Source: an uncultured Clostridia bacterium
Lineage (GTDB): Bacteria; Bacillota; Clostridia; TANB77; CAG-465
Assembly (NCBI GenBank): GCA_944387375.1
Contig: CALXEQ010000009.1
Coordinates: 1 to 60,223 of the forward strand
Length of the DNA stretch: 60,223 nucleotides
Direction: 5' to 3'
How positions within the stretch are numbered: position 1 is the stretch's first letter; each line of letters starts with the position of its first letter. This document shows, in pieces, positions 17,759 through 27,286 of this stretch. The notes below the pieces were generated by a model, which searched no databases, was not told the DNA's origin, and saw only the letters and a list, made by a program, of their open reading frames with translations. The position numbers and the translations under genes were made by a program.

Positions 17759-19711
17759 CTATTTCATATTTTTAAGTTCTTGTATAAAATCTCTTATTGT
17801 AGCAGCTTTTTCAAACTCATATTTTCTTGCATAATTCATCATTTCTTCTGTTAGTCTTTCTATTGATTCTTCTATTGTTTCTCCCTGTTTTACATTAACT
17901 TCTTTTTCTTCTTCCTCTTTAAATGTAGCTTTTACACTTTCTCGTATATCTTTAATTATAGTATGTGGTACAATGTTATGATCTTTATTATATTGCATTT
18001 GTATCTTTCTTCTTCTATTTGTCTCATGTATGGCTTTTTCCATAGATTCTGTTAACTCATCTGCATACATTACAACTTTTCCATTTGCGTTTCTTGCAGC
18101 CCTACCAATAGTCTGTATAAGTGATCTTTCACTACGCAAAAATCCTTCTTTATCTGCATCAAGTATTGCTACAAGTGATACTTCTGGTATATCTAATCCC
18201 TCTCTTAAAAGGTTTATTCCAACTAGCACATCAAACTTTCCAAGTCTTAAATCTCTTATTATCTCAAGTCTATCTAGTGCTTCTATATCCGAATGCATAT
18301 ATCTTACCTTTAAATCTTTTTCGGACAAATATGCTGTAAGCTCTTCTGCCATTTTTTTAGTTAATGTAGTAACTAATACTCTTTCTTTATTTGCAATAAC
18401 TTCTTTAATACTTTTTGTTAAATCTTCTATTTGACCATCTATTGGTTTTACTATAATTTCTGGATCAAGAAGTCCTGTAGGACGTATTATCTGCTCTGCT
18501 ACAAGAGATGAATGCTCCTTTTCATATTCTGCTGGAGTTGCACTAACAAATATAACTTGATGTATCTTTTTCTCCCATTCATCAAATCTAAGTGGTCTAT
18601 TATCAAAAGCAGAAGGAAGTCTAAATCCATTTTCAACTAACGACTCTTTTCTTGCTCTATCCCCATTATACATTCCTCTTATTTGTGGAATTGTTACATG
18701 AGATTCATCTACTACTACTAAAAAATCATCTCCCATATAATCAAATAAAGTATATGGAGTAGAACCTTTACCTCTTCCTGATAACACCGCTGAGTAATTT
18801 TCTATTCCTTGACAAAATCCAGTTTCTTTTAGCATTTCTATATCAAAATTAGTTCTTTGTTCTATTCTATATGCTTCAACAATTTTATCTCTATCTTTAA
18901 AATACTTTATCCTCTCTTGCAATTCTTCTTTTATTTTTTCTATTGCCTTGTCTATTTTTTCTTTTTGTATTACATAATGAGATTTTGGATATATAAATTC
19001 ATGTTTTGATGTAGCTCTAACTTTACCAGTTATAGCCTCAATTAAACACACTCTATCTATTTCATCTCCAAAAAATTCTAATCTTATAGCTTCTTCATTA
19101 TTTCCAGCTGGAAAAATATCTAGAGTGTCTCCCTTTACTCTAAATTCTCCTCTTTTAAAATCCATTTCACTTCTTGTATATTGCATTTCAACAAGCCTAT
19201 TTAAAACGTCATCTCTTGACACTTTCATACCAGGTCTTACAGATAAGACCATGCTACTATAATCTTCGGGAGAACCTAAAGAATAAATAGATGAAACAGA
19301 TGCCACTATAATTACATCTTTTCTTTCAAAAAGTGCAGCTGTAGCACTATGTCTTAATTTATCTATTTCATCATTAATTTGACTTTCCTTTTCTATATAA
19401 GTATCAGTAGAAGCTATGTATGCTTCTGGTTGATAATAATCATAATATGAAATAAAATATTCAACTGCATTTTCTGGAAAAAATTCTTTAAGCTCACTAT
19501 ATAATTGTCCTGCAAGAGTTTTATTATGAGCCATAACAATTGTTGGTTTATTTACTTTTGCTATAACATTTGCTATAGTAAATGTTTTACCAGAGCCTGT
19601 TACGCCAAGTAGTGTTTCACCTTTATATCCTTTTTTTATGCCATCAGATAATTTTTCTATTGCCTCAGGTTGATCTCCTGTTGGCTTATATTTTGAATGT
19701 AATTTAAACAT
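17759..19711 (-). CDS. uvrB: Excinuclease ABC subunit B
   Basis: UvrB is the damage-verifying helicase of nucleotide excision repair. The 650-residue protein is full length: Walker [13 protein letters not shown] near residue 38, the beta-hairpin region [22 protein letters not shown] (DEAD-like), QTIGRAARN motif VI, and a C-terminal UVR motif ([11 protein letters not shown] to RDFIQEL) that binds UvrC. GGAGGAG precedes the ATG. In many Clostridia uvrA follows directly; here a HAD-like gene follows and uvrA is not in the window. Confidence 0.98.
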   Translation of the reverse strand: MFKLHSKYKPTGDQPEAIEKLSDGIKKGYKGETLLGVTGSGKTFTIANVIAKVNKPTIVMAHNKTLAGQLYSELKEFFPENAVEYFISYYDYYQPEAYIASTDTYIEKESQINDEIDKLRHSATAALFERKDVIIVASVSSIYSLGSPEDYSSMVLSVRPGMKVSRDDVLNRLVEMQYTRSEMDFKRGEFRVKGDTLDIFPAGNNEEAIRLEFFGDEIDRVCLIEAITGKVRATSKHEFIYPKSHYVIQKEKIDKAIEKIKEELQERIKYFKDRDKIVEAYRIEQRTNFDIEMLKETGFCQGIENYSAVLSGRGKGSTPYTLFDYMGDDFLVVVDESHVTIPQIRGMYNGDRARKESLVENGFRLPSAFDNRPLRFDEWEKKIHQVIFVSATPAEYEKEHSSLVAEQIIRPTGLLDPEIIVKPIDGQIEDLTKSIKEVIANKERVLVTTLTKKMAEELTAYLSEKDLKVRYMHSDIEALDRLEIIRDLRLGKFDVLVGINLLREGLDIPEVSLVAILDADKEGFLRSERSLIQTIGRAARNANGKVVMYADELTESMEKAIHETNRRRKIQMQYNKDHNIVPHTIIKDIRESVKATFKEEEEKEVNVKQGETIEESIERLTEEMMNYARKYEFEKAATIRDFIQELKNMK

Positions 19712-19719
19712 GTCTCCTC

Positions 19720-20202
19720 CTATTTATACACTTCATTCATAATCTCTTCAATTTTTTCTTTTATTCTTTTCCTTAATAGCTCTCCATCTTTCATATTAAA
19801 AAACTGTTTATCTAAATCTGTCCAATTATTTCTTGGATATAACCAAACTGGCCTTTTAACTCTTTCCTCTTCCCATAAATATCTAGGAAATATATGTGCA
19901 TGTAAAAACTCATCCGAATTTCCAAGTATTTCATAATTTATTCTTTTAGGATTGCAAACAAAATCTATTGCATCTCCGACTATAGTCATATCTAATAAAA
20001 AATCTTTTCTCTCTTGAAAAGATAATTCATTTAAAGAGCCAACTTTTCTATTTGGAAGTAATACGCAATATCCTGGTAAAAACTGTGTGTCACCTATTAC
20101 CGCATATCCACTTTTCATCTTTGTTATTATCATTGGATTTGTACCGTTTATAGCCGAACCAATTCTGTCTTTTTTCCATTCATCATTAATACTATTTTGC
20201 AT
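19720..20202 (-). CDS. HIT-like nucleotide hydrolase/transferase
   Basis: This 160-residue protein resembles the HIT superfamily. The key block is [16 protein letters not shown], where HAHIFPR replaces the usual HxHxHxx histidine triad; the spacing fits diadenosine-tetraphosphate-hydrolase-like members that keep His-x-His plus an Arg. The opening part ([23 protein letters not shown]) matches the HIT fold. No membrane segment is present. It precedes uvrB by 8 bases. The substrate is unknown, probably a nucleoside polyphosphate. Confidence 0.78.
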   Translation of the reverse strand: MQNSINDEWKKDRIGSAINGTNPMIITKMKSGYAVIGDTQFLPGYCVLLPNRKVGSLNELSFQERKDFLLDMTIVGDAIDFVCNPKRINYEILGNSDEFLHAHIFPRYLWEEERVKRPVWLYPRNNWTDLDKQFFNMKDGELLRKRIKEKIEEIMNEVYK

Positions 20203-20267
20203 TTTATCACCTTCATATTTCTTATAAATATACTATGTATTTTATCATTTTTTAACGTAAATTACAA

Positions 20268-20296
20268 TAAAAAAATAGCACCATATATATGGTACT
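20268..20296 (-). terminator. Terminator of the C-terminal processing protease gene
   Basis: AGTACCAT and ATGGTGCT form an 8-bp stem (one G-U) around ATAT on the minus strand, followed by seven T in the tail ATTTTTTT. Confidence 0.8.
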
Positions 20297-20301
20297 AAAT
20301 A

Positions 20302-21531
20302 TTATTTTAATGATTTTATATATTCTTTAGCTTTTTGAAGTTGTAAATCATTTTCATTAAAATTTTCAACTATAATATCTGGAGTAATTCCGACATCATT
20401 TACTGACACACCTGATGGGCTTGTCCAGTATTCGGATGTAATTTGATACATATAATCTTTTGCTATATATACGCTTTGTCCTATCCCCTTTCCATAAGTC
20501 TGTGTTCCAATTAATTTTGCATTACATCCTTCTTTTAAAGCTAAAATTAAAATTTCAGAACTAGACGCTGTGTTATTATTACTTAGAAAAACAATTGGAT
20601 ACGATACATCTTCTTTTCCTTTAGAATAAACAATTTCCTCTTTATTTCTTTTTTGAGCTTTAAATATCACCTTATCATTAGAAAGAAATAAACTAGCTAT
20701 GTTAATCATATTAGATTGTTCTCCACCAAGATTATCTCTTAAATCTATAATTAAAGATGTTATATTACTATTATTTAGCTCATCAAACGCTGATTTAAAC
20801 TCATTATATGAATCAAGTGTAAAACTTTCAAGTTTTATATACCCTATCTTTTGATTATCTTCTTCATATATTGTTGAAGTTACATTTTCAAAATCTAAAG
20901 ATTGTAAGCTTAAATTAAACTCTAACAATTTATTATCTCTTTCAATCTGAATAGTATAATTAGAATTAATATCATTAAATAATTGTACTATTTCATCTTC
21001 AGTTTTACCTTCCACATTAATTCCATTTACAGATATGATTTTATCATTATTTTTTATTGTATTTTGCTCAACAACATTTTCATTTAAATGATTAATATAA
21101 GCCTCATCATTTTCTAAAAGAATTCCATAACCGAAATCCAATTTCTTACCATCAAAAAAATCTATATCTTTACTTTCAAGTATCTTAGAATATGGATCAT
21201 TAAGCTCATCTAATACAGAAGAAAAAGCTGTTTTTAACAATTCATCCTTGTCTACTTCTTTATAATATTCTTTTGCAACTGTATTTACGTTAAATATAAA
21301 ATTAACAGAACTATTAAATCTAATAAGAAAATATGCAAGTACCAATAAAATCATTATACTCATATTTATAATGGTAATCATAACGAGTGTTTTTATTTTT
21401 TTCTTATTTTTTCTTAGCTCATGCTCTTTTAAAGTACAACATTTATTAACTATATCTCCTATCACCTTTAGAGTAATAACAAAATTAATAATAAGTAAAA
21501 GTATCATAAAAACATCAGTTATTTTGAACAT
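20302..21531 (-). CDS. Membrane-anchored C-terminal processing protease (S41)
   Basis: This is a 409-residue S41 family peptidase of the CtpA/Prc type. It has two N-terminal hydrophobic helices (about 4-22 and 49-68), a PDZ domain (about 130-200, with KIISVNGINVEGKTEDE) and the protease domain. The catalytic Ser is in NTASSSEIL and the Lys in TYGKGIGQS, with SLIIDLRDNLGGE upstream. Such proteases trim envelope proteins or, as SpoIVB/CtpB partners, act in sporulation signalling; the role here is open. It is a single-gene unit with GGAGG before the ATG. Confidence 0.9.
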   Translation of the reverse strand: MFKITDVFMILLLIINFVITLKVIGDIVNKCCTLKEHELRKNKKKIKTLVMITIINMSIMILLVLAYFLIRFNSSVNFIFNVNTVAKEYYKEVDKDELLKTAFSSVLDELNDPYSKILESKDIDFFDGKKLDFGYGILLENDEAYINHLNENVVEQNTIKNNDKIISVNGINVEGKTEDEIVQLFNDINSNYTIQIERDNKLLEFNLSLQSLDFENVTSTIYEEDNQKIGYIKLESFTLDSYNEFKSAFDELNNSNITSLIIDLRDNLGGEQSNMINIASLFLSNDKVIFKAQKRNKEEIVYSKGKEDVSYPIVFLSNNNTASSSEILILALKEGCNAKLIGTQTYGKGIGQSVYIAKDYMYQITSEYWTSPSGVSVNDVGITPDIIVENFNENDLQLQKAKEYIKSLK

Positions 21532-21645
21532 AAAAATTCCTCCTTTTTAATTATTTTTTTCAAAGAAAATTTAATTAAATTCTTTTATCCTTTATTATAA
21601 AGCAAAATAATTATAACACTTTTACTATATTATGTCAATTATCAT

Positions 21646-21685
21646 TAAAAATATCACTTTAAATTTGATATATTTAAAGTGATAT
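21646..21685 (-). terminator. Terminator of ogt
   Basis: A 14-bp perfect stem (ATATCACTTTAAAT with ATTTAAAGTGATAT, 7-base loop) followed by TTTTTAAT on the minus strand. The rest of the 182-base gap to the protease gene shows nothing else I can support. Confidence 0.85.
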
Positions 21686-21713
21686 CTTTTATAATACAAA
21701 GTATTTAATTTAC

Positions 21714-22241
21714 TCATAAAATATCTTTAACATCTGCATTTTCTAGTTCAAGTAATTCTCTTTTTTTATCAATTCCCCCAGCATATCCTGTTAAACCGCC
21801 ATTTGTACCAACTACTCTATGACAAGGTATAATAATAGATATTGGATTATGTCCAACTGCGTTTCCTATCGCTTGTGCTGACATACTGTTCTTATTCATT
21901 AATTTTGCAATTTCTTTAGCTATTTTTCCATAAGTAATTGTTTGTCCATATGGAATTCTACATAGTATTTTCCATACATTTTGTCTAAATTCACTTCCCT
22001 TAGGAGAAAGTTTTAATTCTTTAATATCTGGTCTTTCACCTCTAAAATATCTATCTAACCACTCTTTTGTTTTTATAAAAATACTTATATCATCTTTTTT
22101 AATAATATTTTCATTTTTAATAGTGTCTGCAAAATACTTTTGACCTTCTATCCATAATCCTATTATATTTTCCCCATCACTTGCAATAGTTAGTTTACCT
22201 AAAATTGAATCATAATATGTTATATATATTATTTTATTCAT
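21714..22241 (-). CDS. ogt: Methylated-DNA-protein cysteine methyltransferase
   Basis: Ogt takes the methyl group off O6-methylguanine in DNA in a suicide reaction. The 175-residue protein has the RIPYGQTITYGKIA DNA-binding block and the active-site IIPCHRVVG followed by GLTGYAGGIDKK. The N-terminal part (residues 1-75) is the short domain of unknown use common to Ogt. It lies 10 bases behind maa and shares an operon with it and the double-GNAT gene; there is no ada-type regulator nearby. Confidence 0.95.
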   Translation of the reverse strand: MNKIIYITYYDSILGKLTIASDGENIIGLWIEGQKYFADTIKNENIIKKDDISIFIKTKEWLDRYFRGERPDIKELKLSPKGSEFRQNVWKILCRIPYGQTITYGKIAKEIAKLMNKNSMSAQAIGNAVGHNPISIIIPCHRVVGTNGGLTGYAGGIDKKRELLELENADVKDIL

Positions 22242-22251
22242 ATATTTTCTC

Positions 22252-22803
22252 CTACTTTAATTCTTTTATTATCTTACATGGATTTCCAACTGCTACTACA
22301 TTACTTGGTATATCTTTAGTTACTACACTGCCAGCTCCAATAACAGAGTTATCCCCTATATGTACTCCTGGTAAAATTATACAACTACCACCGATCCATA
22401 CATTTTTTCCTATAGTAATTGGTTTTCCATATTCTTTCCCTTCCAATCTTTGATTATAATCTATTGGATGACATGCTGTATATATACCAGTGTTTGGTCC
22501 AATTAAAGTATTATCTCCTATCTCTATTTTACATACATCAAGTAATGTACAATTATAGTTTAGCATTACATTTTTACCAATATAAATATTAAAACCATAA
22601 TCACAAAAAAATGGGGGTTTAATACAAAAATTTCCATTTGTATTAAGAATACTTTTTAAAATGTGATTTTGAACATCAATTTCATGATAACATCTTTTAT
22701 TAAATTTATGTAATTTTCTTGCTGTTTTATCTCTTAAATAAACTAATTTTAAATCAACAGCATTATACATATTTCCACTTTGCATTTTTTCTAATTCATT
22801 CAT
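22252..22803 (-). CDS. maa: Maltose/galactoside-type O-acetyltransferase
   Basis: This is a 183-residue acetyl-CoA-dependent sugar O-acetyltransferase of the LacA/Maa group. It opens with NELEKMQSGNMYNAVD, the typical Mac domain, then forms a left-handed beta-helix from hexapeptide repeats. The active-site His is in YTACHPIDYNQR, and GKNVWIGGSCIILPGV is also typical. It lacks the features of Vat streptogramin acetyltransferases. It sits between the double GNAT and ogt with 10-11 base gaps. Its true acceptor sugar is unknown. Confidence 0.9.
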   Translation of the reverse strand: MNELEKMQSGNMYNAVDLKLVYLRDKTARKLHKFNKRCYHEIDVQNHILKSILNTNGNFCIKPPFFCDYGFNIYIGKNVMLNYNCTLLDVCKIEIGDNTLIGPNTGIYTACHPIDYNQRLEGKEYGKPITIGKNVWIGGSCIILPGVHIGDNSVIGAGSVVTKDIPSNVVAVGNPCKIIKELK

Positions 22804-22814
22804 ATATTACCTCA

Positions 22815-23936
22815 CTATTTTCTATCTGCTAAAAATTCTTTATATAAATCATACTTTTCTTCTACACTTTTATCTACATCTATCCAATACACTTGTTCCA
22901 TTTCATTTAATTCTTCATCTAAATATTCTCTTTCAAGCACACCACCAAGAGAAATTATCGTTTTAGAAGAGCCTAAATTACTTTTTTCACAATCAAGCAT
23001 AACTTTTTTTATACCATATTTCTTACATTCACAAAGTGCTAAATACAAATTTATCTTATTATATCCTTTTCCTCTTTGAGTAGGTCTTATAGAATAGCCT
23101 ATGTTTCCATTACGTTTTCTTAATTTTTCATTTAAAGCTAAACGTATATTTATAACTCCCACAAGCATATCATCATTTTCTCTTATTAAAAACATTGTTT
23201 TAGTTGGAACTTTTTGTTCAGTTACTTCTCTTTTTAAATCATTATCTATTTTTACTAACCATTCTTCATAAGTAGAATCTTTTAAGAATCTATCAAGTCC
23301 TCCAACCCCATTTATATTTGAGTTATACTCATAAAATTCTTCTATATATTCTTCAGCCTGTTTTTTATATTCCAAATTAGGATATATTAATTTAAATCTA
23401 AAATTTTCTCCTTCTTTTAAAATATAATATACATGTACAAGTTTATTATTAAAATCTACTTTTCTATCTAAAACTCCACCATTTTTTAATATAACTTTTT
23501 CTGATGCAATATTGTCACTATAACAAGAAACCATAATGCATGTTATTCCTAAATTATATAAATAATCTTTAGCCATATTTAAAATTTTTGTAGCATATCC
23601 TTTTTTTCTTTCGGACGGTCTTACACTATATCCAACATGACCACCATATCTTCTTGTAATTTCATTTTTAAGTTCAAGTCTCATATCTACAATTCCTATA
23701 ATTCTATTATCATTTTTTCTAATTACAAAAAAAGTATGAGATAATACTCCATCTCTCCTTAATGTTTCTTCGTTCCAATTACTATTTACTCTATCTAGCC
23801 ACTCTTCATAATCTAGCTCGTCAAGTAATGCAGCCCCATCAATTACTTTTTCGCCAAACTTAAAGTGTTCCTCTCTATACTCAAGTCCCATTTTTTTTAA
23901 TTCAATTGTAGGCCTTACAAATATAATTTCTTCCAT
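22815..23936 (-). CDS. Tandem GNAT acetyltransferase (two domains in one chain)
   Basis: The 373-residue protein is two GNAT N-acetyltransferase domains in a row. Domain 1 (about 5-170) has the acetyl-CoA loop GYSVRPSERKKGYATKIL; domain 2 (about 180-370) has GYSIRPTQRGKGYNKINL. The halves share the frame EEWL, GYS(V/I)RP and GGVL(D/E)R, so it looks like an internal duplication. The second loop is intact at RGKGY, so both could be active. The ATG at 23936 has GGTG before it; a GTG four codons upstream is part of that site. First gene of the GNAT-maa-ogt operon. Confidence 0.88.
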   Translation of the reverse strand: MEEIIFVRPTIELKKMGLEYREEHFKFGEKVIDGAALLDELDYEEWLDRVNSNWNEETLRRDGVLSHTFFVIRKNDNRIIGIVDMRLELKNEITRRYGGHVGYSVRPSERKKGYATKILNMAKDYLYNLGITCIMVSCYSDNIASEKVILKNGGVLDRKVDFNNKLVHVYYILKEGENFRFKLIYPNLEYKKQAEEYIEEFYEYNSNINGVGGLDRFLKDSTYEEWLVKIDNDLKREVTEQKVPTKTMFLIRENDDMLVGVINIRLALNEKLRKRNGNIGYSIRPTQRGKGYNKINLYLALCECKKYGIKKVMLDCEKSNLGSSKTIISLGGVLEREYLDEELNEMEQVYWIDVDKSVEEKYDLYKEFLADRK

Positions 23937-23947
23937 TAAAATCACCA

Positions 23948-23975
23948 ATTATATTTTACCATAAATAAAAGTAAA
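23948..23975 (-). promoter_or_regulatory. Promoter of the double GNAT-maa-ogt operon
   Basis: TTTACT, 16 bases, TATAAT on the minus strand, just upstream of the start at 23936. Because the -10 is only about 12 bases before the ATG, the leader would be very short, so confidence is limited. Confidence 0.45.
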
Positions 23976-24002
23976 AAAATAGCTAAAAAGCTTACTTTTT
24001 AA

Positions 24003-24698
24003 CTATTCTTCACTTATTATCTTATCTGCTTGTTCCTGTGTTAAATATCCACATTCTATCATTTTATTTATAACTTGTTTTTGTCTTTGTTTTGCAAGAT
24101 CTGGATTTACATTTGGCGCATATACGCTTGGTGCATTAGGTATTCCTGCAAGCATAATACATTCACTGTCCGTAAGTTCACTTGGTAATTTATTAAAATA
24201 GCCAATAGATGCTTCTTTTACAGTATCATATCCATTTCCAAAATAACTCGTATTTATATATAATTCTAAAATTTCATCTTTTTCACATTCTTTTTCAAAT
24301 TCAAATGCCATAAATACTTCTGCTATCTTTCTTTCTATCTTTTTATCTTGAGTAAAATAAACATTTTTACAAAGTTGTTGAGTAATAGTACTACCACCTT
24401 CTACAAAACTCATTGCTTTTATATCATTAATAACTGCTCGTCCAATAGAAATTAAATCTATACCGTTATGTAAATAAAATCTACGATCCTCCACAGCTAT
24501 TACCGCATTTATATACATTTGAGGTAGTTCAGATAATTCTGTATAATTTTCTTTAGATTTAATTTCTTCTATTTTTTCTTGTAATGGTACTTCATTTATT
24601 GCCTCTTTATACATTTGATATCCATCTTTTATGTATGGATATGTTATACAACCAACTACAATTAACAAAAGAAATAATATCACAAAAAACTTTCTCAT
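24003..24698 (-). CDS. mtgA: Monofunctional peptidoglycan transglycosylase (GT51)
   Basis: This 231-residue enzyme polymerises lipid II into glycan strands. A signal-anchor helix (about 3-23) precedes a GT51 domain with AVEDRRFYLHNGIDL (catalytic Glu), EGGSTITQQLCKN and ECIMLAGIPNAPSVYAP. It stops after the transglycosylase domain, so there is no transpeptidase part as in PBP1. AAGGAG lies before the ATG. It is flanked by acetyltransferase genes and only a weak hairpin follows it, so read-through into the next unit is possible. Confidence 0.93.
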   Translation of the reverse strand: MRKFFVILFLLLIVVGCITYPYIKDGYQMYKEAINEVPLQEKIEEIKSKENYTELSELPQMYINAVIAVEDRRFYLHNGIDLISIGRAVINDIKAMSFVEGGSTITQQLCKNVYFTQDKKIERKIAEVFMAFEFEKECEKDEILELYINTSYFGNGYDTVKEASIGYFNKLPSELTDSECIMLAGIPNAPSVYAPNVNPDLAKQRQKQVINKMIECGYLTQEQADKIISEE

Positions 24699-24751
24699 AT
24701 TATAACTCCTTTTCTTTATATATTATATAACGAATTTAAGCATTTTTCGAT

Positions 24752-24776
24752 AACAAAAGACTTACATTTTTGTAAG
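24752..24776 (-). terminator. Terminator of the 140-residue GNAT gene
   Basis: CTTACA and TGTAAG pair around an AAAA-type loop on the minus strand, followed by TCTTTTGTT. Confidence 0.65.
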
Positions 24777-24779
24777 GTA

Positions 24780-25202
24780 TCACCTTTTCCATATCATTAC
24801 ATATTCTATTTCTTTTGTTTGACTATCAACTGACTTACTTTGTATTTGAAAACCTTGCCTTTTATAAAAAACTATTGCTCTTTCATTTTTCTTGTATACA
24901 CTAAGAGTTAATGTATCAAACTTTTCTTTACAATAATCTATCAACTTTTTTCCTATTCCTTTTGAGCGACTATCTTTACTTACAAATATTCCTTGTATAA
25001 ATCTATCAGCTATTCCTATAAATCCGTATATTTTTCTATCTTTTTCATAAACAAAAATATTACTTTTTTTCATTTCTTCTTTTGCATATTCATAATTACT
25101 AATAAAATAATTTTTATCTATATAATTATGTACTTCTAAATTAGAATCAAGCCATATTTTCATAATATTATCTAAGTCATCTAAATTAAATAATCTAATC
25201 AT
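24780..25202 (-). CDS. GNAT family N-acetyltransferase
   Basis: This is a 140-residue single-domain GNAT protein. The acetyl-CoA binding motif is GIFVSKDSRSKGIGKKLIDYC; KNERAIVFYKRQGFQIQ gives the C-terminal motif B with the Tyr in FYKRQGF. It resembles the YjaB/YafP group of small acetyltransferases of unknown substrate. It starts after AGGAG and forms its own unit. Another GNAT gene (25264-25764) lies immediately upstream, behind a terminator. Confidence 0.87.
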   Translation of the reverse strand: MIRLFNLDDLDNIMKIWLDSNLEVHNYIDKNYFISNYEYAKEEMKKSNIFVYEKDRKIYGFIGIADRFIQGIFVSKDSRSKGIGKKLIDYCKEKFDTLTLSVYKKNERAIVFYKRQGFQIQSKSVDSQTKEIEYVMIWKR

Positions 25203-25231
25203 AAATATTCTCCTAATTTTATTTTATCATA

Positions 25232-25266
25232 TAAAATGAAAATAAGATAGCATAATAACTATCTTA
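25232..25266 (-). terminator. Terminator of the EamA/ABC-F/GNAT operon
   Basis: TAAGATAG and CTATCTTA form an 8-bp stem on the minus strand with an 8-base loop, followed by a T-rich tail (TTTTCATTTTA). Confidence 0.65.
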
Positions 25267-25764
25267 CTTAATATCAAATACGAATATATTTTCATTTATT
25301 TTAAATCCACATTTTTCTATTTGAGTTTGTCCAATAATTCTTCCACCCATATGTTTATAAAATTCTTCTGAAGGATTATTTACTAAACATTTTACAATAA
25401 ACTTTTCAAAACCTTTCTCTTTAAAATATTTAATTGCTATATCAAAAAAAGTTCTTCCTATACCATTTCCTTTAAATCCTTCTAAATTATATATTGCATA
25501 TACTTCACCATAATCTTTATAATCTTCTTCTCTAGATTTTCCAAAACTACAAAAACCAACAATAGCATTATCTTCTATTGCAACATAGTAATTTGTTCCA
25601 TTTTCAATTCTTTTCTTTATTGAAGCAGAATTTTTCTTAATTTCTCTTATTCTTAAATCAATTAATTCATCAGGTAGAAGTCCTATATATTGAGTTTTCC
25701 ATGTGTAAACATTAACTATTGTTATACCCAATGAATCACTAGGCACTGCTCTTCTAATTTCCAT
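25264..25764 (-). CDS. GNAT family N-acetyltransferase
   Basis: This 166-residue GNAT protein is the last gene of an operon with an EamA transporter and an Lsa-like ABC-F protein. The acetyl-CoA loop reads YNLEGFKGNGIGRTFFD, and FEKFIVKCLVNNPSEEFYKHMGG is the C-terminal signature. Motifs such as IREIKKNSASIKKRI and VGFCSFGKSREEDY match the clostridial group near phosphinothricin/streptothricin-type acetyltransferases, but the substrate is not known. AAAGGAGAG precedes the ATG and 18 bases separate it from the ABC-F gene. Confidence 0.87.
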   Translation of the reverse strand: MEIRRAVPSDSLGITIVNVYTWKTQYIGLLPDELIDLRIREIKKNSASIKKRIENGTNYYVAIEDNAIVGFCSFGKSREEDYKDYGEVYAIYNLEGFKGNGIGRTFFDIAIKYFKEKGFEKFIVKCLVNNPSEEFYKHMGGRIIGQTQIEKCGFKINENIFVFDIK

Positions 25765-25782
25765 AATGCTCTCCTTTCTTTA

Positions 25783-27276
25783 TTAATCTATTAATTTTTT
25801 AATTTCTATAACTTTATTTGCTATTTTCTCAACAAAAGTCTCATCATGCTCAACAAATATAATAGTAGGCTTATATTTTAAAAGCATATCTTCTATCTGT
25901 TCTCTTGAAATAACATCTATATAATTTAGTGGCTCATCCCAAATATATAAATCTGCTGATTTACTTATACTACCAGCAATTAAAACTTTCTTTTTTTGAC
26001 CATCGCTCATATTAGAAATATCTGTATCAAAATCATTTCTTTTTACTCCAAGTTTATATAACATTGCTTTAAAAATTGACTCATCTATATTATTTTCTAT
26101 ACAATAATCTTTTAGATTTCCACTTAATTTATCTGTATTTTGATAAATATATGATATACTCATTTCATTAGCCACTTGAATTTTTCCAGTATAATCTATA
26201 TTTTCACCAAGTATTAATTTTAACAAACTAGACTTTCCACTTCCATTTTTTCCAACTAATGCAACTCTATCTCCAACACAAATAGTAAAATTTAGTTTTT
26301 CAAGTATCTTTTTTCCATTATATTCTATTTGTAAGTCTTTTGCTATTATAAGTTCTTTTTTATTAAATTTAAGTGGTTTCATAACAAGTGGCTCTTCTTT
26401 ATCAACTTCTTTTAATAGTCCTTTTTTCTCTTCAATTTGCTGTTCTTTTCTTTTTTCTATATTTTTAGAAGTCTGCATCATCTTAGCAGATTTATGACCT
26501 ACGTATCCTTTATCTATCTTTGATCCAGAATTAGTAGAATTAATTTTAGACTTTTCAACTGCAAAAGACCAATTTTCAGTCTTCTTTTGAGATATTTCTA
26601 ATCTTTTAATATCTTTACTTAATTTTTCGTTCTTATTTATTTCAAAATTGTCCATTCTCTGTTTGTTTTCTTTCCAAGAAGAATAATTTCCAGCTTGAAT
26701 TTGTATACTATTATTATTTATACTAATAATATGATCGACTACATTATCTAACAAATTTCTATCATGCGATACAATAATAAAGCTAGTTTTAGACTTTAAG
26801 TACTTTTCAACTTCAATTTTAGAATAATAATCAAGATGATTTGTTGGCTCGTCAATTAATAAAAAATTATTTTCTCTTAAAAATAGACTTACAAGTAAAA
26901 CTTTAACCTTTTCTCCACCACTTAAATACTTGTATACACAATACATAATATTTGAATCTAAATTTATTAAATTAAACTCTTTTTTTATTTTCCATTCTTC
27001 TATATTAGGTACTATAGTATTTATTATATCTATTACATACATTTCTTCATCTGATACATCAAATGGAAAATAATCACACTCTACATTTTTATTTATTATA
27101 CCTAAATATTTTAATCTACCAGCCAGTATCTTTAAAAATGTTGTTTTTCCTTTACCATTTTTCCCTATAAGTCCTAACTTCCAATTAGTATCAATATTAA
27201 AAGATACATTTTCAAACACATTATTATAACTTCCATCATAAGAAAATGTTAAATTTTTAACCTCTATTAAAGACAT
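25783..27276 (-). CDS. ABC-F ribosome-protection ATPase, Lsa-like
   Basis: This is a 497-residue soluble protein with two ABC domains. The first has Walker A GLIGKNGKGKTTFLK, signature LSGGEK and LLIDEPTNHLD; the second has VALVGKNGSGKSSLLK, MSDGQKKKV and LYIWDEPLNYIDV. DTNWKLGLIGKNGKGKTT and the unusual second Walker B match my memory of Lsa proteins, which give resistance to lincosamides, streptogramin A and pleuromutilins. Resistance itself is inference. The ATG at 27276 is preferred because AAGGGAGGAAAG precedes it. The ABC-F linker between the domains (about 190-310) is full length. Confidence 0.88.
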   Translation of the reverse strand: MSLIEVKNLTFSYDGSYNNVFENVSFNIDTNWKLGLIGKNGKGKTTFLKILAGRLKYLGIINKNVECDYFPFDVSDEEMYVIDIINTIVPNIEEWKIKKEFNLINLDSNIMYCVYKYLSGGEKVKVLLVSLFLRENNFLLIDEPTNHLDYYSKIEVEKYLKSKTSFIIVSHDRNLLDNVVDHIISINNNSIQIQAGNYSSWKENKQRMDNFEINKNEKLSKDIKRLEISQKKTENWSFAVEKSKINSTNSGSKIDKGYVGHKSAKMMQTSKNIEKRKEQQIEEKKGLLKEVDKEEPLVMKPLKFNKKELIIAKDLQIEYNGKKILEKLNFTICVGDRVALVGKNGSGKSSLLKLILGENIDYTGKIQVANEMSISYIYQNTDKLSGNLKDYCIENNIDESIFKAMLYKLGVKRNDFDTDISNMSDGQKKKVLIAGSISKSADLYIWDEPLNYIDVISREQIEDMLLKYKPTIIFVEHDETFVEKIANKVIEIKKLID

Positions 27277-27286
27277 CTTTCCTCCC

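Noticed and set aside
23970..24002. Terminator after mtgA
   Set aside because: Only a 4-5 bp AGCT hairpin with T-rich flanks can be drawn; too weak to list with confidence.
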